A DNA stretch of 64,000 nt from Aurantimonas sp036549475 (GTDB lineage Bacteria; Pseudomonadota; Alphaproteobacteria; Rhizobiales; Rhizobiaceae): assembly GCF_036549475.1 (NCBI RefSeq), contig NZ_JAZHLI010000005.1, positions 93,795 to 157,794 of the forward strand, read 5' to 3'. Under the pieces are notes generated by a model. The model was given only the letters and a program-made list of their open reading frames with translations, was not told the DNA's origin and searched no databases. Shown piece by piece: positions 26,105-35,808 of the stretch (its first letter is position 1; each line of letters starts with the position of its first letter). A program made the position numbers and the translations under genes.

Positions 26105-27061
26105 ATGCTCGACCGCATCCTGACGGGCATCTTTCTTATCATCGTGATCGGCGCTGGCGGATTCTACCTCCTGACGATGCCCCAGCGGCTGGATGCCGCA
26201 ACGCTGGCGGACGTCCCGGCTGGCGATGCGGCCAAGGGCGAGCGGATCTTCTGGGCGGGCGGCTGCGCGTCGTGCCATGCACCGCCCAAGTCCGAAGGTG
26301 ACGACCGTCTGAAACTAGGCGGCGGCGCGCCGCTGGAGACGGATTTCGGCACCTTCCACGCTCCGAACATCTCTCCTGACCCCGATGCGGGCATGGGTCG
26401 CTGGACCTTCGACGATTTCGCCAATGCCATGCAGCGTGGGGTCGATCCGGCCGGGCGCCATCTCTATCCGGCGTTTCCCTACACGTCCTATGTGAACTTG
26501 CGGCTGAGCGACGTCGCCGATCTGTGGGCCTTCCTGCAGAGGCTACCGGCGGTTGCGGAGAGGGCACCGCCCAACGATCTCGCTTTCCCCTACAATCTGC
26601 GGCGCGGCATCGGGCTGTGGAAGCTCGCTTTCCTGGATAAGGGCGGCCCTGTAGTGGACTTGCCGCCCGACGCGCCGGCCGCTGCGCATGAGGGCCAATA
26701 TCTCGTCGAGGGCCCCGGCCATTGCGGTCAGTGTCACACGCCACGCAGCCTGGGTGGAGCTGGCGGGATGAAAGGGGTGCGATGGCTTGCCGGGGCGCCC
26801 AATCCGGAAGGCGAAGGGCGCGTACCCAACATCACGCCGTCGACCTCGGGGATCGGCAACTGGTCGGCCAGCGACATCGTCTATTATCTTGAGAGTGGTT
26901 TCACGCCCGATTTCGATACCGTCGGAGGCGCGATGGTCGAGGTGCAGAAGAATATTGCCCGTTTGCCCGAAGACGACCGCGAAGCGATAGCCGCCTATCT
27001 CAAGGCGATTCCTTCTGTCGACAGCGCTTCGGCCCCGACCGCCGGGTCAACGTCGGAGTAG
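26105..27061 (+). CDS. Membrane-anchored diheme cytochrome c
   Basis: A 318-residue protein with an N-terminal membrane anchor (ILTGIFLIIVIGAGGFYLL) and two class I haem domains: CASCH near residue 57 and CGQCH near residue 207. Between them are the family blocks GTFHAPNISPDPDAGMGRW and AFPYTSYVNLRLSDVADLWA, plus a second PNITPS. Relatives sit next to sugar, alcohol or aldehyde dehydrogenases and pass electrons to the respiratory chain; here no dehydrogenase is adjacent, so its donor is unknown. Because the window also encodes PQQ synthesis, a quinoprotein partner elsewhere is possible. An intrinsic terminator lies 57 bases after the stop. Confidence 0.9.
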   Translation: MLDRILTGIFLIIVIGAGGFYLLTMPQRLDAATLADVPAGDAAKGERIFWAGGCASCHAPPKSEGDDRLKLGGGAPLETDFGTFHAPNISPDPDAGMGRWTFDDFANAMQRGVDPAGRHLYPAFPYTSYVNLRLSDVADLWAFLQRLPAVAERAPPNDLAFPYNLRRGIGLWKLAFLDKGGPVVDLPPDAPAAAHEGQYLVEGPGHCGQCHTPRSLGGAGGMKGVRWLAGAPNPEGEGRVPNITPSTSGIGNWSASDIVYYLESGFTPDFDTVGGAMVEVQKNIARLPEDDREAIAAYLKAIPSVDSASAPTAGSTSE

Positions 27062-27117
27062 TAGCTCGACGTGCCAGCAGAGTGCCAGCGCTGATCGCAA
27101 TCACACACTGCGAGACG

Positions 27118-27154
27118 GCCGTGGACAATGTTGCCATCGTCCACGGCTGTTTTT
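27118..27154 (+). terminator. Intrinsic terminator after the cytochrome genes
   Basis: GCCGTGGAC (27118-27126) pairs with GTCCACGGC (27139-27147) around a 12-base loop, followed by TGTTTTT. The T-run is on the plus strand only, so it serves the cytochrome genes; the leftward oligopeptidase B gene ends just beyond it. Confidence 0.8.
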
Positions 27155-27160
27155 GCATCA

Positions 27161-29281
27161 TTAAGCCGGCAGCGTGTCCTTGCCCATCAGCCGCAGCGCG
27201 AACGCGTCGACAAAGGCGACTTCTTCCAGCTTGGAGAAGCGACCGGAGGCCCCGCCATGGCCGGAATCCATGTTGGTGCGCAGGATGACGGGATTTTCGT
27301 CGGTCTTCATGTCGCGCAGCCGTGCGACCCATTTTGCCGGCTCCCAATAGGTCACACGCGGATCGGTCAGTCCGGCCAACACCAGCATCGGCGGATAGGC
27401 CTGCCGGCGGACGTTGTCGTAGGGACTGTAGGACGCGATCACTTCGTAGTCCTCGCCCGAGAGGATCGGGTTGCCCCATTCGGGCCATTCCGGGGGCGTC
27501 AACGGCAGTGTGTCGTCGAGCATGGTGTTGAGGACGTCGACGAAGGGAACGACGGCGATGATGCCGCCGAATTTCTCCGGCGCCATGTTGGCAATGGCAC
27601 CCATCAGCATGCCGCCAGCGGAGCCGCCATGAGCCACGATACGGTCGTGCCGCGTGTAGGCCTGGGCCACCAAATGGTCTGCACAGGCGATGAAGTCGGT
27701 GAAGGTGTTGGCCTTGTTGCGTCTGCGACCGGCGTCGTACCAGGCAAACCCCTTGTCCTTGCCACCGCGGATATGGGCGATGGCATAGACGAAGCCGCGA
27801 TCGACCAGCGACAATGCGTTGGCGTTGAAGGACGCGGGAATGGCGATGCCGTAGGAGCCGTAGCCGTAGAGCAGGCAGGGTGCCGTACCGTCCAGCGGCG
27901 TGTCCTTGCGATAAAGCAGGGAGACCGGCACTGTTTCGCCGTCCTTGGCAGGGGCCATGATCCGCCGGGTGACATAGTCCGCAGGGTTGTGGCCTGACGG
28001 CACCTCCTGCGTCTTCAGGAGCGTGCGCTCGCGTGTCGCGACATTGTAGTCGAAGGTCTGGCCTGGGGTGGTCAGCGACGAATAGCTGAAGCGGATCGTG
28101 TCCGTGTCGTACTCATAGGATCCTGCAAGACCGAGCGAGTACGCCTCTTCATCGAAGGCGATGGCGTGTTCCTCGCCGTCCGACAGACGCTTGACCACGA
28201 TCCGCGGCAATCCGTCCCGCCGCTCCAGCCAGATGAGGTGGCGCTTCAGGATCATATGGTTGAGGATAAGCCGACCGCTTTCGTGTGGAACGTAGTCGGT
28301 CCAGTCGGCGCGCCGGGCGGCATCGGTGGGCGCCGTGACGATCTTGAAGTCCGGGGCGCCGCCGGCATTGGTACGGATGTAAAGACAGCCACCGCCTTCA
28401 TCGACATCGTATTCGACGCCGGTCTCGCGTTCGGCGATCAGTCGCGGCTCGGCGGCGGCATTGTTGGCCGGAAGGATCCAGCATTCCGACGTTTCGTGGT
28501 CGTGGATGTCGATGACCATGAACTCGCCGGACTGGGTCTTGCCCACATCCATGAAGAAGCCCGTGTCGGTCTCCTCATAGATCAGGCGGTCATCCACCGG
28601 GTCGCTGCCCAGGCGATGGTAGAAGACCCGGCTTGGGCGGTGATTGCTGTCGAGCCGCGTATAGAAGAACCCTTCGGACCGTGCAGACCACGCTGCGCCG
28701 CCGCTCGAATCCTCGATCGTATATTCGAGGTCCTTGCCGCTTTCGAGGTCGCGAATGGACAGCGTGTAGAATTCTGATCCCTTGTCGTCATGCGACCAGG
28801 CGAGCCAGCGGTGATCGGGCGAATGGGCAATGCCGCCGAGCGAGAAATAGGCACGATCGGCCGCTTCGATCTGTCCGTCGAGGAGCACGGCCTCGGGGTC
28901 GGCCGAGCTGCCCCGCGGGCACCGCACGAAGCGCGGATATTCCGCGCCTGTCTGGTACGATATGCCATAGGCCCATGGTCCGTCGGGCGCCGGGACGGAC
29001 GAATCGTCCTCCTTGATGCGCCCACGCATTTCCCTGACCAGCATTTCGCGCAGATCCTGCGTGCCGGCCATCACCGCTTCCTGGTAGGCATTTTCTGCCA
29101 CCAAATGATCCCGGATCTGCGGGTCGAGGACCGCCGAGTCCTTGAAGACGTCCTGCCAGTTATGCGCCCGCAGCCAGGCATATTCGTCTGAGCGTTCCCG
29201 ACCATGACGGATGTCGGTTTCGGGACGGCGTTCGGCACTTGGCGGAACGGGGACGGTCGGCGGTGTCACGGTATCGGTCAT
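27161..29281 (-). CDS. ptrB: Oligopeptidase B (S9 family serine peptidase)
   Basis: A 706-residue prolyl-oligopeptidase-family enzyme. The N-terminal region (HGRERSDEYAWLRAHNWQDV) and the beta-propeller (about 75-420) precede an alpha/beta-hydrolase domain with LLYGYGSYGIAIPASFN, the nucleophile elbow HGGSAGGMLMGA, and MDSGHGGASGRFSKLEE with the catalytic His. Trypsin-like cleavage after Lys or Arg in short peptides is characteristic. No signal peptide, so cytoplasmic. Start ATG (MTDTVTPPTVPVPP) begins a proline-rich tail. Divergent from mrpA across a 410-base gap. Confidence 0.95.
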   Translation of the reverse strand: MTDTVTPPTVPVPPSAERRPETDIRHGRERSDEYAWLRAHNWQDVFKDSAVLDPQIRDHLVAENAYQEAVMAGTQDLREMLVREMRGRIKEDDSSVPAPDGPWAYGISYQTGAEYPRFVRCPRGSSADPEAVLLDGQIEAADRAYFSLGGIAHSPDHRWLAWSHDDKGSEFYTLSIRDLESGKDLEYTIEDSSGGAAWSARSEGFFYTRLDSNHRPSRVFYHRLGSDPVDDRLIYEETDTGFFMDVGKTQSGEFMVIDIHDHETSECWILPANNAAAEPRLIAERETGVEYDVDEGGGCLYIRTNAGGAPDFKIVTAPTDAARRADWTDYVPHESGRLILNHMILKRHLIWLERRDGLPRIVVKRLSDGEEHAIAFDEEAYSLGLAGSYEYDTDTIRFSYSSLTTPGQTFDYNVATRERTLLKTQEVPSGHNPADYVTRRIMAPAKDGETVPVSLLYRKDTPLDGTAPCLLYGYGSYGIAIPASFNANALSLVDRGFVYAIAHIRGGKDKGFAWYDAGRRRNKANTFTDFIACADHLVAQAYTRHDRIVAHGGSAGGMLMGAIANMAPEKFGGIIAVVPFVDVLNTMLDDTLPLTPPEWPEWGNPILSGEDYEVIASYSPYDNVRRQAYPPMLVLAGLTDPRVTYWEPAKWVARLRDMKTDENPVILRTNMDSGHGGASGRFSKLEEVAFVDAFALRLMGKDTLPA

Positions 29282-29691
29282 CGAGCCTGTCTTGCAGATG
29301 TCTGGAAGAGGGGGAACGGAACGCGTCGCTTGGCTGCTGGGCAGGAGGTGCTGGCGAAAACAAGTGTAGCGGTGAGGAAGTCCGGAGCAAAACCGGCGTG
29401 ACCGGCAGATCGCTTTCCGGCGTCAATCGGCGCCCCCTGGGTGCTTCGCTGCAATCGTCGAGGCGAGCCGTGCCCACCGTTTCGATAGCCAGTTAGGCAT
29501 AGCGGCCGCAGGCCGCAACCCGCGCGGGCAGCTTCGACGGCGAGGATGGCTCTGACGTCAAGGATGGCTCGATCAAAACTTGGTCAGGTGCGTTGCCTTG
29601 CCGCGGCAGGCTCGGCTTCGTATGAGGGGGAAGATCACAAGGCGATGCGACGGCTTCGCCACCGAATTGGAACGGGGAGCCGGGGCAGCGC
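29282..29691. other. Intergenic region between ptrB and mrpA
   Basis: Gene-free divergent region that must hold the promoters of ptrB and the mrp operon. I see a short GC palindrome (GCGGCCGCAGGCCGC, about 29501-29515) and no clear -35/-10 pair, riboswitch or small gene. Confidence 0.5.
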
Positions 29692-32049
29692 ATGACAGGG
29701 ATCGAGTCCAACAGCGGTTTTCTCGCGCTCGCCCTGCCATTCCTCGCCGCGGCCCTGGCACCGGTACTCACCCGCATCCTGAAGCAGCATTCATGCTGGG
29801 TTCTGGCCCTCGCGCCTGCCCTGGCCTTCGTGATCTTTCTCGGCGCGCTGCCGGAGGTGGCGGCAGGACGCGTCTTCCTATTCGGTCTCGACTGGATTCC
29901 GTCCTTCGACGTCCGCTTCTCGTTCCGCCTGGACGGCCTGTCCTCGACCTTTGCGCTGCTGATCACCGGCATCGGCACGCTGATCATCCTGTATTCCGGT
30001 GGCTATCTCGCCGGGCACCGGGATCAGGGTCGCTTCCTGTCCTTCATGCTGATGTTCATGGGGGCCATGCTCGGGCTCGTCATGTCTGACGATCTGATGA
30101 CGTTGATCGTCTATTGGGAGCTGACATCGATCACCTCCTTCCTGCTCATCGGCTTCGACCATGAGCGGGGCGCCGCGCGCCGAGGCGCAATCCAGGCGCT
30201 GGTGATAACCGGCGGTGGTGGCCTGGCGCTGATGGCCGGCCTGATCGCCATTCGTGAGCTCACCGGGCTCACATCGCTCAGCGACATTCTGGCTGCGGGT
30301 GACGCCCTTCGCGACAGCACCTTCTACGTGCCCATCCTGATCCTGGTGCTGGCTGGCGCCTTCACCAAGTCGGCGCAGATGCCGTTCCATGTGTGGCTGC
30401 CGAATGCGATGGAGGCTCCGACACCGGTCTCGGCCTATCTGCATTCGGCGACGATGGTGAAGGCCGGGGTATATCTGCTGCTGCGCCTGCATCCAGCCCT
30501 CGGCGAGACGGCATTGTGGACCACCATCCTGCCGCTCTTCGGTTCGGTGACGCTGGTGGTCGGCGCGCTTCTGGCCGTCCGGGCAACCGACATCAAGATC
30601 ACGCTGGCCTACACGACGGTCGCCTCGCTCGGCCTCCTCGTCATGCTGATCGGCGTCGGCACAGAGACGGCGATCATCAGCGCGGTCCTGTATCTGATCG
30701 CGCATTCGCTGTTCAAGGGCGGCCTGTTCATGGTCGCCGGTTCCGTAGATCACGGCGCCCACACCCGCGAGATCGACCATCTCGGCGGCCTCGGTCGGGC
30801 GATGCCGATCACTTTCGCGGCGGCCCTGCTGTGCGCCCTGTCGATGGGCGGAGTCACGCCGTTCGTCGGCTTCCTCGCCAAGGAAGAAATCTACCATGCG
30901 CTGGAGTATGGCGACCCCTATCATGTCGCGCTGATCTGTGCGGCGATTGCCGGCAATGCACTGATGTTTGCGGCCGCCTTCATCGTCGCACTGAAGCCGT
31001 TCATCGGCCGGATGCCGGAGACCATCCATCATCCCCACGAGGGTACCCTGACGATCTGGATCGGGCCGCTCGTTCTGGGCGTGCTCGGTCTCGTCGGCGG
31101 GTTGCTCTATGGCGTCTACCACGCGCTCTTTTCGTCACCGATGGCCTCGGCGGCGGTGGGCGAGCCGGTGGCGATCGAGATCGGCTGGATACCGCATCTG
31201 AACCTTGCCTTCGCCCTGTCGCTGGCGACGGTCGCCCTGGGCGCGGCGATCTACCTCCTGTCGGATCGACTGCGGGCCGGGCTGTCGGCGTTTCTGGCGG
31301 CGATCGGCTGGGGGCCCGACAAGGGCTTCGACCAGGCGATGCGCGGCCTGATCCGCGGCGCTTTCGCCATCACGCATTTCCTGCAGTCGGGCCGCCTCGA
31401 CTATTACATGACCGCCACCGTCGCCGTGATGACCGCGGCCCTTTTCGGCGCGATGTTCTACACCGGTGGCTGGCCCGCCATGCCGGCCTTCCCACAGGTG
31501 CGCTACTACGAATGGATGGTGCTGGCGCTGCTTCTGTGCGGCATCTTCGCCGTGGTCGTCGCCAAGAACCGGCTGACCGCCATCGTCTCGCTCGGCATCC
31601 AGGGCTTTGCGGTGGCGCTGATCTTCATGCTGATGGGGGCGCCGGACCTGTCCTTCACCCAGTTCATGGTGGAGACCCTGTCGGTGGTCATCCTTGCCCT
31701 CGCGATCACCCGGCTGAAGCTGTCGCCTACCGATCATCGGCCAACTCGCGAGAAGCTGCCGGATGCCGCCCTTGCGGCTGCCGCCGGTGCCGGCTTTGGT
31801 CTGTTTCTGCTCGCCGTGGTGCAGCGGCCGTTCGACTCCCTGCTGTCGGATTTCTTCGAGCAGTACAGCTACACCATCGCCCATGGCCGAAACATCGTGA
31901 ACGTTATCCTGGTCGACTTCCGCGGGATCGATACGATGGGCGAGATCGCCGTGGTCATGACCACGGGGCTCGGCGTTCTGGCCCTGATCCGCATCCAGGT
32001 CGGCCGCCGCAATCGACGAATTATTGACCCGATGGAGACGACGCCATGA
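29692..32049 (+). CDS. mrpA: Na+/H+ antiporter subunit MrpA
   Basis: A 785-residue membrane protein with about 20 helices, the large subunit of the Mrp (Mnh/Pha/Sha) cation/proton antiporter related to complex I subunit NuoL. Signatures include TLIVYWELTSITSFLLIGF, GAFTKSAQMPFHVWLPNAME followed by APTPVSAYLHSATMVKAG, and IAHSLFKGGLFMVAGSVDH. The C-terminal part includes the MbhD/MbhE-like segment (GIQGFAVALIFMLMGAPDLS; FTQFMVETLSVVI). It is of the short, group 1 type: MrpB is a separate gene, whereas many alphaproteobacterial operons have A and B fused. First gene of mrpABCDEFG; its stop overlaps mrpB (ATGA). Likely needed for pH and Na+ tolerance. Confidence 0.96.
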   Translation: MTGIESNSGFLALALPFLAAALAPVLTRILKQHSCWVLALAPALAFVIFLGALPEVAAGRVFLFGLDWIPSFDVRFSFRLDGLSSTFALLITGIGTLIILYSGGYLAGHRDQGRFLSFMLMFMGAMLGLVMSDDLMTLIVYWELTSITSFLLIGFDHERGAARRGAIQALVITGGGGLALMAGLIAIRELTGLTSLSDILAAGDALRDSTFYVPILILVLAGAFTKSAQMPFHVWLPNAMEAPTPVSAYLHSATMVKAGVYLLLRLHPALGETALWTTILPLFGSVTLVVGALLAVRATDIKITLAYTTVASLGLLVMLIGVGTETAIISAVLYLIAHSLFKGGLFMVAGSVDHGAHTREIDHLGGLGRAMPITFAAALLCALSMGGVTPFVGFLAKEEIYHALEYGDPYHVALICAAIAGNALMFAAAFIVALKPFIGRMPETIHHPHEGTLTIWIGPLVLGVLGLVGGLLYGVYHALFSSPMASAAVGEPVAIEIGWIPHLNLAFALSLATVALGAAIYLLSDRLRAGLSAFLAAIGWGPDKGFDQAMRGLIRGAFAITHFLQSGRLDYYMTATVAVMTAALFGAMFYTGGWPAMPAFPQVRYYEWMVLALLLCGIFAVVVAKNRLTAIVSLGIQGFAVALIFMLMGAPDLSFTQFMVETLSVVILALAITRLKLSPTDHRPTREKLPDAALAAAAGAGFGLFLLAVVQRPFDSLLSDFFEQYSYTIAHGRNIVNVILVDFRGIDTMGEIAVVMTTGLGVLALIRIQVGRRNRRIIDPMETTP

Positions 32050-32465
32050 GGACGGTTATCTTCCGTTTCACCGCGCCGTATCTGACCAGCCTGATGGTGC
32101 TGTTCTCGATCTTCGTGCTGCTGCGCGGGCACAACGAACCTGGGGGCGGCTTTATCGGCGGGCTGATCGCAGCGTCGGCCTTTGCCATCTACGGCATCGC
32201 CTGCGGCGTCGCGCCGGTCCGGCGGGCCATGTATTTTCATCCCATGGCCATTGCCGGCTGCGGTCTCATGCTGGCGGTCCTGGCTGGCGTGGTGTCACTG
32301 GTAACCGGCGTCGAGTTCCTGACAGGTGTCTGGAGCTTCCCGGCCATCCTCGGCGGTGATGTGGGAATCTCGACACCACTGTTCTTCGACATCGGAGTCT
32401 ATCTCGTCGTCGTCGGCGCGATCAGCACGATCGGACTCGCGCTCGAGGAAAGGGAGACAGACTGA
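32046..32465 (+). CDS. mrpB: Na+/H+ antiporter subunit MrpB
   Basis: A 139-residue integral membrane subunit with four helices. It begins MRTVIFRFTAPYLTSLMVLF and has the family motif LLRGHNEPGGGFIGGLIAAS after the first helix, then PMAIAGCGLMLAVLAGVVSL and GVYLVVVGAISTIGLALEE. Translation is coupled on both sides: ATGA with mrpA, TGATG with mrpC. Confidence 0.96.
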   Translation: MRTVIFRFTAPYLTSLMVLFSIFVLLRGHNEPGGGFIGGLIAASAFAIYGIACGVAPVRRAMYFHPMAIAGCGLMLAVLAGVVSLVTGVEFLTGVWSFPAILGGDVGISTPLFFDIGVYLVVVGAISTIGLALEERETD

Positions 32466-32842
32466 TGGAGACCGCACTCGCCTTCGTCGTCGGCTGCCTC
32501 TTTGCCGTCGCTTTCTATCTGCTCCTGTCGAAGCACATCATCCGGATGCTGCTTGGCGTCGTGCTTCTGGGCAACGCCGTCAATCTTCTGATCTTCACGG
32601 CCGGGCGCGTCGGTCCGATCGCACCGCCGATCATCCCGAACGAACTGGCGCTGCCCGATAGGGTCATTGCGAATCCATTGCCACAGGCGCTTATCCTCAC
32701 CGCGATCGTGATTTCCTTTTCATTTTTTGCCTTTCTCCTGGTGCTGACCTATCGCGCCTACCAGGACCTTGGCACGGACGACACGGACCAGATGCGCATA
32801 GCGGAACCCGAGGACCAGGGGCTGCCGCCTCTGGGTTACTGA
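32465..32842 (+). CDS. mrpC: Na+/H+ antiporter subunit MrpC (NuoK-like)
   Basis: A 125-residue subunit with three membrane helices, homologous to complex I NuoK. Recognisable segments are FAVAFYLLLSKHIIRMLLGV, LLGNAVNLLIFTAGR and LPQALILTAIVISFSFFAFL, the last carrying the conserved PQALxLTAIVI. The C-terminal tail is acidic. The start overlaps the mrpB stop by one base and mrpD begins one base after its stop. Confidence 0.96.
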   Translation: METALAFVVGCLFAVAFYLLLSKHIIRMLLGVVLLGNAVNLLIFTAGRVGPIAPPIIPNELALPDRVIANPLPQALILTAIVISFSFFAFLLVLTYRAYQDLGTDDTDQMRIAEPEDQGLPPLGY

Positions 32843-32843
32843 C

Positions 32844-34547
32844 ATGGCAGCGACAGGCACAGTCGATACGGGGGCGCAATACGGCGATCTCGCGGCCCTC
32901 AAGGTGCAGGCGATGACGGCAGGTCCCGTCGCTGCTTCGGACTATCTGATCGTGCTGCCGGTGGTGATTTGCCTGCTCTTCGGGGCAGGGCTGCTGATGA
33001 TGCGCAAGCGCACGAAGCGGCAGCCGTGGATCGCGATCCCCGGTCTGGTGCTGCTCTTCGCCGTGGACCTCGCCCTGCTGGTGAAGGTCGCCAACGATGG
33101 CACGCAGACGATGATGATGGGCGGCTGGAAGCCGCCCTTCGGGATCGCCTTCACCGTCGACCTCATGGGGGCGCTGTTCGTTACCGTTACGGGCTTCGTG
33201 GCGCTGGCCTGCGGCATCTACGCCGTCGCCTCCATCTCATCGACCGAGCGGCGCTACGGCTTTTATCCGTTCCTGTTCCTGATGATCGGCGGCGTCTCCG
33301 GGGCGTTCCTGACCGGCGACGTCTTCAACCTCTACGTCTGGCTGGAAGTGCTGCTGATCGGTTCCTTCGGTCTCCTGATCCTTGGCTCCGAGCACGAACA
33401 ACTGGACGGGGCGACCAAGTACTGCTTCCTCAATCTGGTCGGCACCACGCTGTTTCTGATCACCACGGCCTATCTGTACGGCGTGTTTGGTACCCTCAAC
33501 ATGGCCGATATCGCGGTAAAGGCCGGCGAGATGCAGGGCGACAGCGCAGTCTATGTCATCGCCGTCATGTACCTGGTTGCCTTCTCGCTGAAGGCTGCGG
33601 CATTCCCCTTGAATGCGTGGCTGCCGGCTTCTTATCACACGCCCCGTTTCGTCGTGTCGGCGCTGTTCGCCGGTCTCCTGACCAAGGTCGGCGTCTACGG
33701 CATCATCCGTGTCCTGATGATGCTGTTTCCGCCGGAACATCAGGCGCTGGCACCGCTGATCGCCTGGATCGCCGGGCTAACCATGCTTCTGGGCGCACTT
33801 GGCGCGCTGGCGCAGACCGATTTGCGGCGGCTCCTGAACTACATGGTAGTTGCCGGCATCGGCACGATCTTGGCCGGCCTCGCCATCCCCCAAGTCGCGT
33901 CTGTTATGGTGGCTCAAGCGGATGGGGAGGCGACTGTCGCTGCAGCCGCAACCATGGCATCGGCTACCCAGACCGGGCTGTCCGGTGCGATCTACTACGC
34001 GCTTCATTCGATCGTGGTGATGACCGCGCTGTATCTGGCGGCAGGTGTCGCCGCCCAGCTCAACGGCTCCTCGTCGCTTGCCGAAATGGGCGGGCTGTGG
34101 CGACGCTATCCGATGCTGGCCGCGCTGATGCTGGTCTTCCTGTTCGGGGTCTCGGGCCTGCCGCCCTTCTCCGGTTTCTGGCCGAAGGTGGCGCTGGTGC
34201 GCGCGACGATCGTCGCCGATCTGCCGTGGCTGGCTGCGACCATTCTCTTCTCGGGCTTCCTCCTGACCATCGCCAGCGCGCGCGTGTTCGCACTCGCCTT
34301 CTGGCGGCCACTGCCGGCCATGGCAGCCGTGGGCAACGCCTCCGATGCGCGCGAGATCGAGAGGAAGCGTTTCCAGGCGCCTGGGCCGGACAAGCCGCTG
34401 TCGCTTATCCCGCTGCTGGCGCTGGCGGGCTTCGTCGTGGCGGCTGGCATCTGGCCGGAATGGCTGGCGCGCTTAACCGACGCCGCGGCGGCGGGCGTGC
34501 TGGATCCGGCGACCTATCTGCAGTCGGTGTTCGGAGGCGTGTCGTGA
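32844..34547 (+). CDS. mrpD: Na+/H+ antiporter subunit MrpD (NuoN/M-like)
   Basis: A 567-residue, about 14-helix subunit homologous to complex I NuoM/N. Key blocks: VFNLYVWLEVLLIGSFGLLI with the conserved membrane Glu, SLKAAAFPLNAWLPASYHTP with the conserved Lys, LTKVGVYGIIRVLMMLFPPE, and LFGVSGLPPFSGFWPKVALV. The N-terminal 35 residues before SDYLIVLPVVICLL are extra and polar; a later start is possible (METs at about residue 25), but the ATG one base after mrpC is the natural one. Its TGA overlaps the GTG of mrpE. Confidence 0.96.
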   Translation: MAATGTVDTGAQYGDLAALKVQAMTAGPVAASDYLIVLPVVICLLFGAGLLMMRKRTKRQPWIAIPGLVLLFAVDLALLVKVANDGTQTMMMGGWKPPFGIAFTVDLMGALFVTVTGFVALACGIYAVASISSTERRYGFYPFLFLMIGGVSGAFLTGDVFNLYVWLEVLLIGSFGLLILGSEHEQLDGATKYCFLNLVGTTLFLITTAYLYGVFGTLNMADIAVKAGEMQGDSAVYVIAVMYLVAFSLKAAAFPLNAWLPASYHTPRFVVSALFAGLLTKVGVYGIIRVLMMLFPPEHQALAPLIAWIAGLTMLLGALGALAQTDLRRLLNYMVVAGIGTILAGLAIPQVASVMVAQADGEATVAAAATMASATQTGLSGAIYYALHSIVVMTALYLAAGVAAQLNGSSSLAEMGGLWRRYPMLAALMLVFLFGVSGLPPFSGFWPKVALVRATIVADLPWLAATILFSGFLLTIASARVFALAFWRPLPAMAAVGNASDAREIERKRFQAPGPDKPLSLIPLLALAGFVVAAGIWPEWLARLTDAAAAGVLDPATYLQSVFGGVS

Positions 34548-35017
34548 GGCTTTCGCTCTTCAACCTGGTCCTCGCCCTGATCTGGGTGGTCGTGTCCGGC
34601 TCGTTCACCTTGATCAACTTGCTGTTCGGCTTCGCGCTTGGCGCGGCGGCGCTTTACCTGATCCGCGAGCAGGTCGGCACTGTCGGCTATGTCGGTCGTG
34701 CGAGGCGAATCTTTGGGCTGTTCCTGCTATTTCTCCGCGAGCTGATCAAGTCGGCATGGCGCGTGGCCGTCCTTGTGCTGAAGCCGCGCATGGATCTGAA
34801 GCCCGGCATCTTTGCTCATCAGCTAAAGGTCGAAAGCGATTTCGAGATCACGCTCCTTGCCAATCTGATCACGCTGACGCCGGGAACCCTGGCCGTGGAC
34901 GTGTCCGAAGACCGCTCCATCCTCTATGTCCACGCGATCGACTGCTCGGACCCCGCTGCCGCCCGTGCTGATATCGCCAATGGCTTTGAGGCTAAGATCC
35001 TGGAGGCGTTTCGATGA
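34544..35017 (+). CDS. mrpE: Na+/H+ antiporter subunit MrpE
   Basis: A 157-residue subunit. Two N-terminal helices (LSLFNLVLALIWVVVSGSFT and INLLFGFALGAAALYLI) precede a third, LFLLFLRELIKSAWRVAVLV, and a cytoplasmic domain with ANLITLTPGTLAVDVSEDRS, the MrpE/MnhE signature. GTG start inside the mrpD stop (GTGA overlap). MrpF follows with an ATGA overlap. Confidence 0.95.
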   Translation: MRLSLFNLVLALIWVVVSGSFTLINLLFGFALGAAALYLIREQVGTVGYVGRARRIFGLFLLFLRELIKSAWRVAVLVLKPRMDLKPGIFAHQLKVESDFEITLLANLITLTPGTLAVDVSEDRSILYVHAIDCSDPAAARADIANGFEAKILEAFR

Positions 35018-35388
35018 GCCTTCATGATTTCGCCCAGAGTCTGTTCACATTCTCGATCGACGTCGCCCTCGTGCTGCTCGGTGTCGCGTTCCTCCTGACG
35101 GTCATCCGCATCATGGTCGGGCCGACACTGCCGGACCGGGTGCTCGGCCTCGACATGCTGACCAGCGTGGCGATCGGCTTCATCGCAGTGATCGGCATCG
35201 ATACCGGCTTCACGCTCTATGTCGACATTGCCATTGCGCTCGGTCTCGTCGGTTTTCTCGCCACGGTCGCCTTCGCCCGCTTCATCCAGGCGCGCGGCAA
35301 GACCGAGGAAGAGCGAATTCAGTCACTGCCGTTCCAGGAACCGCGATCGGGGCACGGCGCGGCACGGCAACAGGGGGAGACGAAATGA
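35014..35388 (+). CDS. mrpF: Na+/H+ antiporter subunit MrpF
   Basis: A 124-residue subunit with three membrane helices. The family signature is VIRIMVGPTLPDRVLGLDML followed by TSVAIGFIAVIGIDTGFTLY with the conserved Asp that is important for transport in other Mrp systems. The C-terminal 35 residues are polar and probably cytoplasmic. ATGA overlaps on both sides keep it in the translational chain. Confidence 0.95.
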   Translation: MSLHDFAQSLFTFSIDVALVLLGVAFLLTVIRIMVGPTLPDRVLGLDMLTSVAIGFIAVIGIDTGFTLYVDIAIALGLVGFLATVAFARFIQARGKTEEERIQSLPFQEPRSGHGAARQQGETK

Positions 35389-35786
35389 TAGATGATCTCG
35401 TCGTCATCGCCTCAGCGCTTCTGATGCTCGCCGGGTCGGCCTTCGCGGCAATCGCCGCGCTGGGTATCGTGCGGCTTCCGGACCTGTACACGCGCATGCA
35501 TTCGGCCTCCAAGGCCGGCGCAGTCGGATCGGGCATGTTGTTGATCGCCTTGGCACTCACGGCGGATTCGACGCCTGTGGCGCTGCGGGCGCTGATGGCG
35601 GTGGCGTTCTTCCTCCTCACCGCGCCGTTGTCGGCGCACCTCCTCGCCAAGGCGTCTTACGCCGTGGGTTACCCGCTCTGGTCGCAGTCGGTGCTGGACG
35701 AGATGCCCCCGATCCGGCCACACTCGAAAGGTTCGGCTCGGCCGAACACGCAAGATCCGGCCGATCGCGCTGACGGGCAGGCCTGA
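35385..35786 (+). CDS. mrpG: Na+/H+ antiporter subunit MrpG
   Basis: A 133-residue subunit with three helices. The first is LLMLAGSAFAAIAALGIVRL, followed by the diagnostic LPDLYTRMHSASKAGAVGSG and ALMAVAFFLLTAPLSAHLLA. The tail is hydrophilic and Pro-rich. Last recognised mrp gene; a DUF423 gene follows after 22 bases and is probably in the same transcript. Confidence 0.95.
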   Translation: MIDDLVVIASALLMLAGSAFAAIAALGIVRLPDLYTRMHSASKAGAVGSGMLLIALALTADSTPVALRALMAVAFFLLTAPLSAHLLAKASYAVGYPLWSQSVLDEMPPIRPHSKGSARPNTQDPADRADGQA

Positions 35787-35808
35787 AGTCGGGACGAGCG
35801 GAGCCTGC

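Noticed and set aside
29371..29390. GAGGAAGTCCGG, reminiscent of the start of RNase P RNA
   Set aside because: None of the other conserved RNase P RNA blocks follows, and the spacer to mrpA is too short and unstructured.
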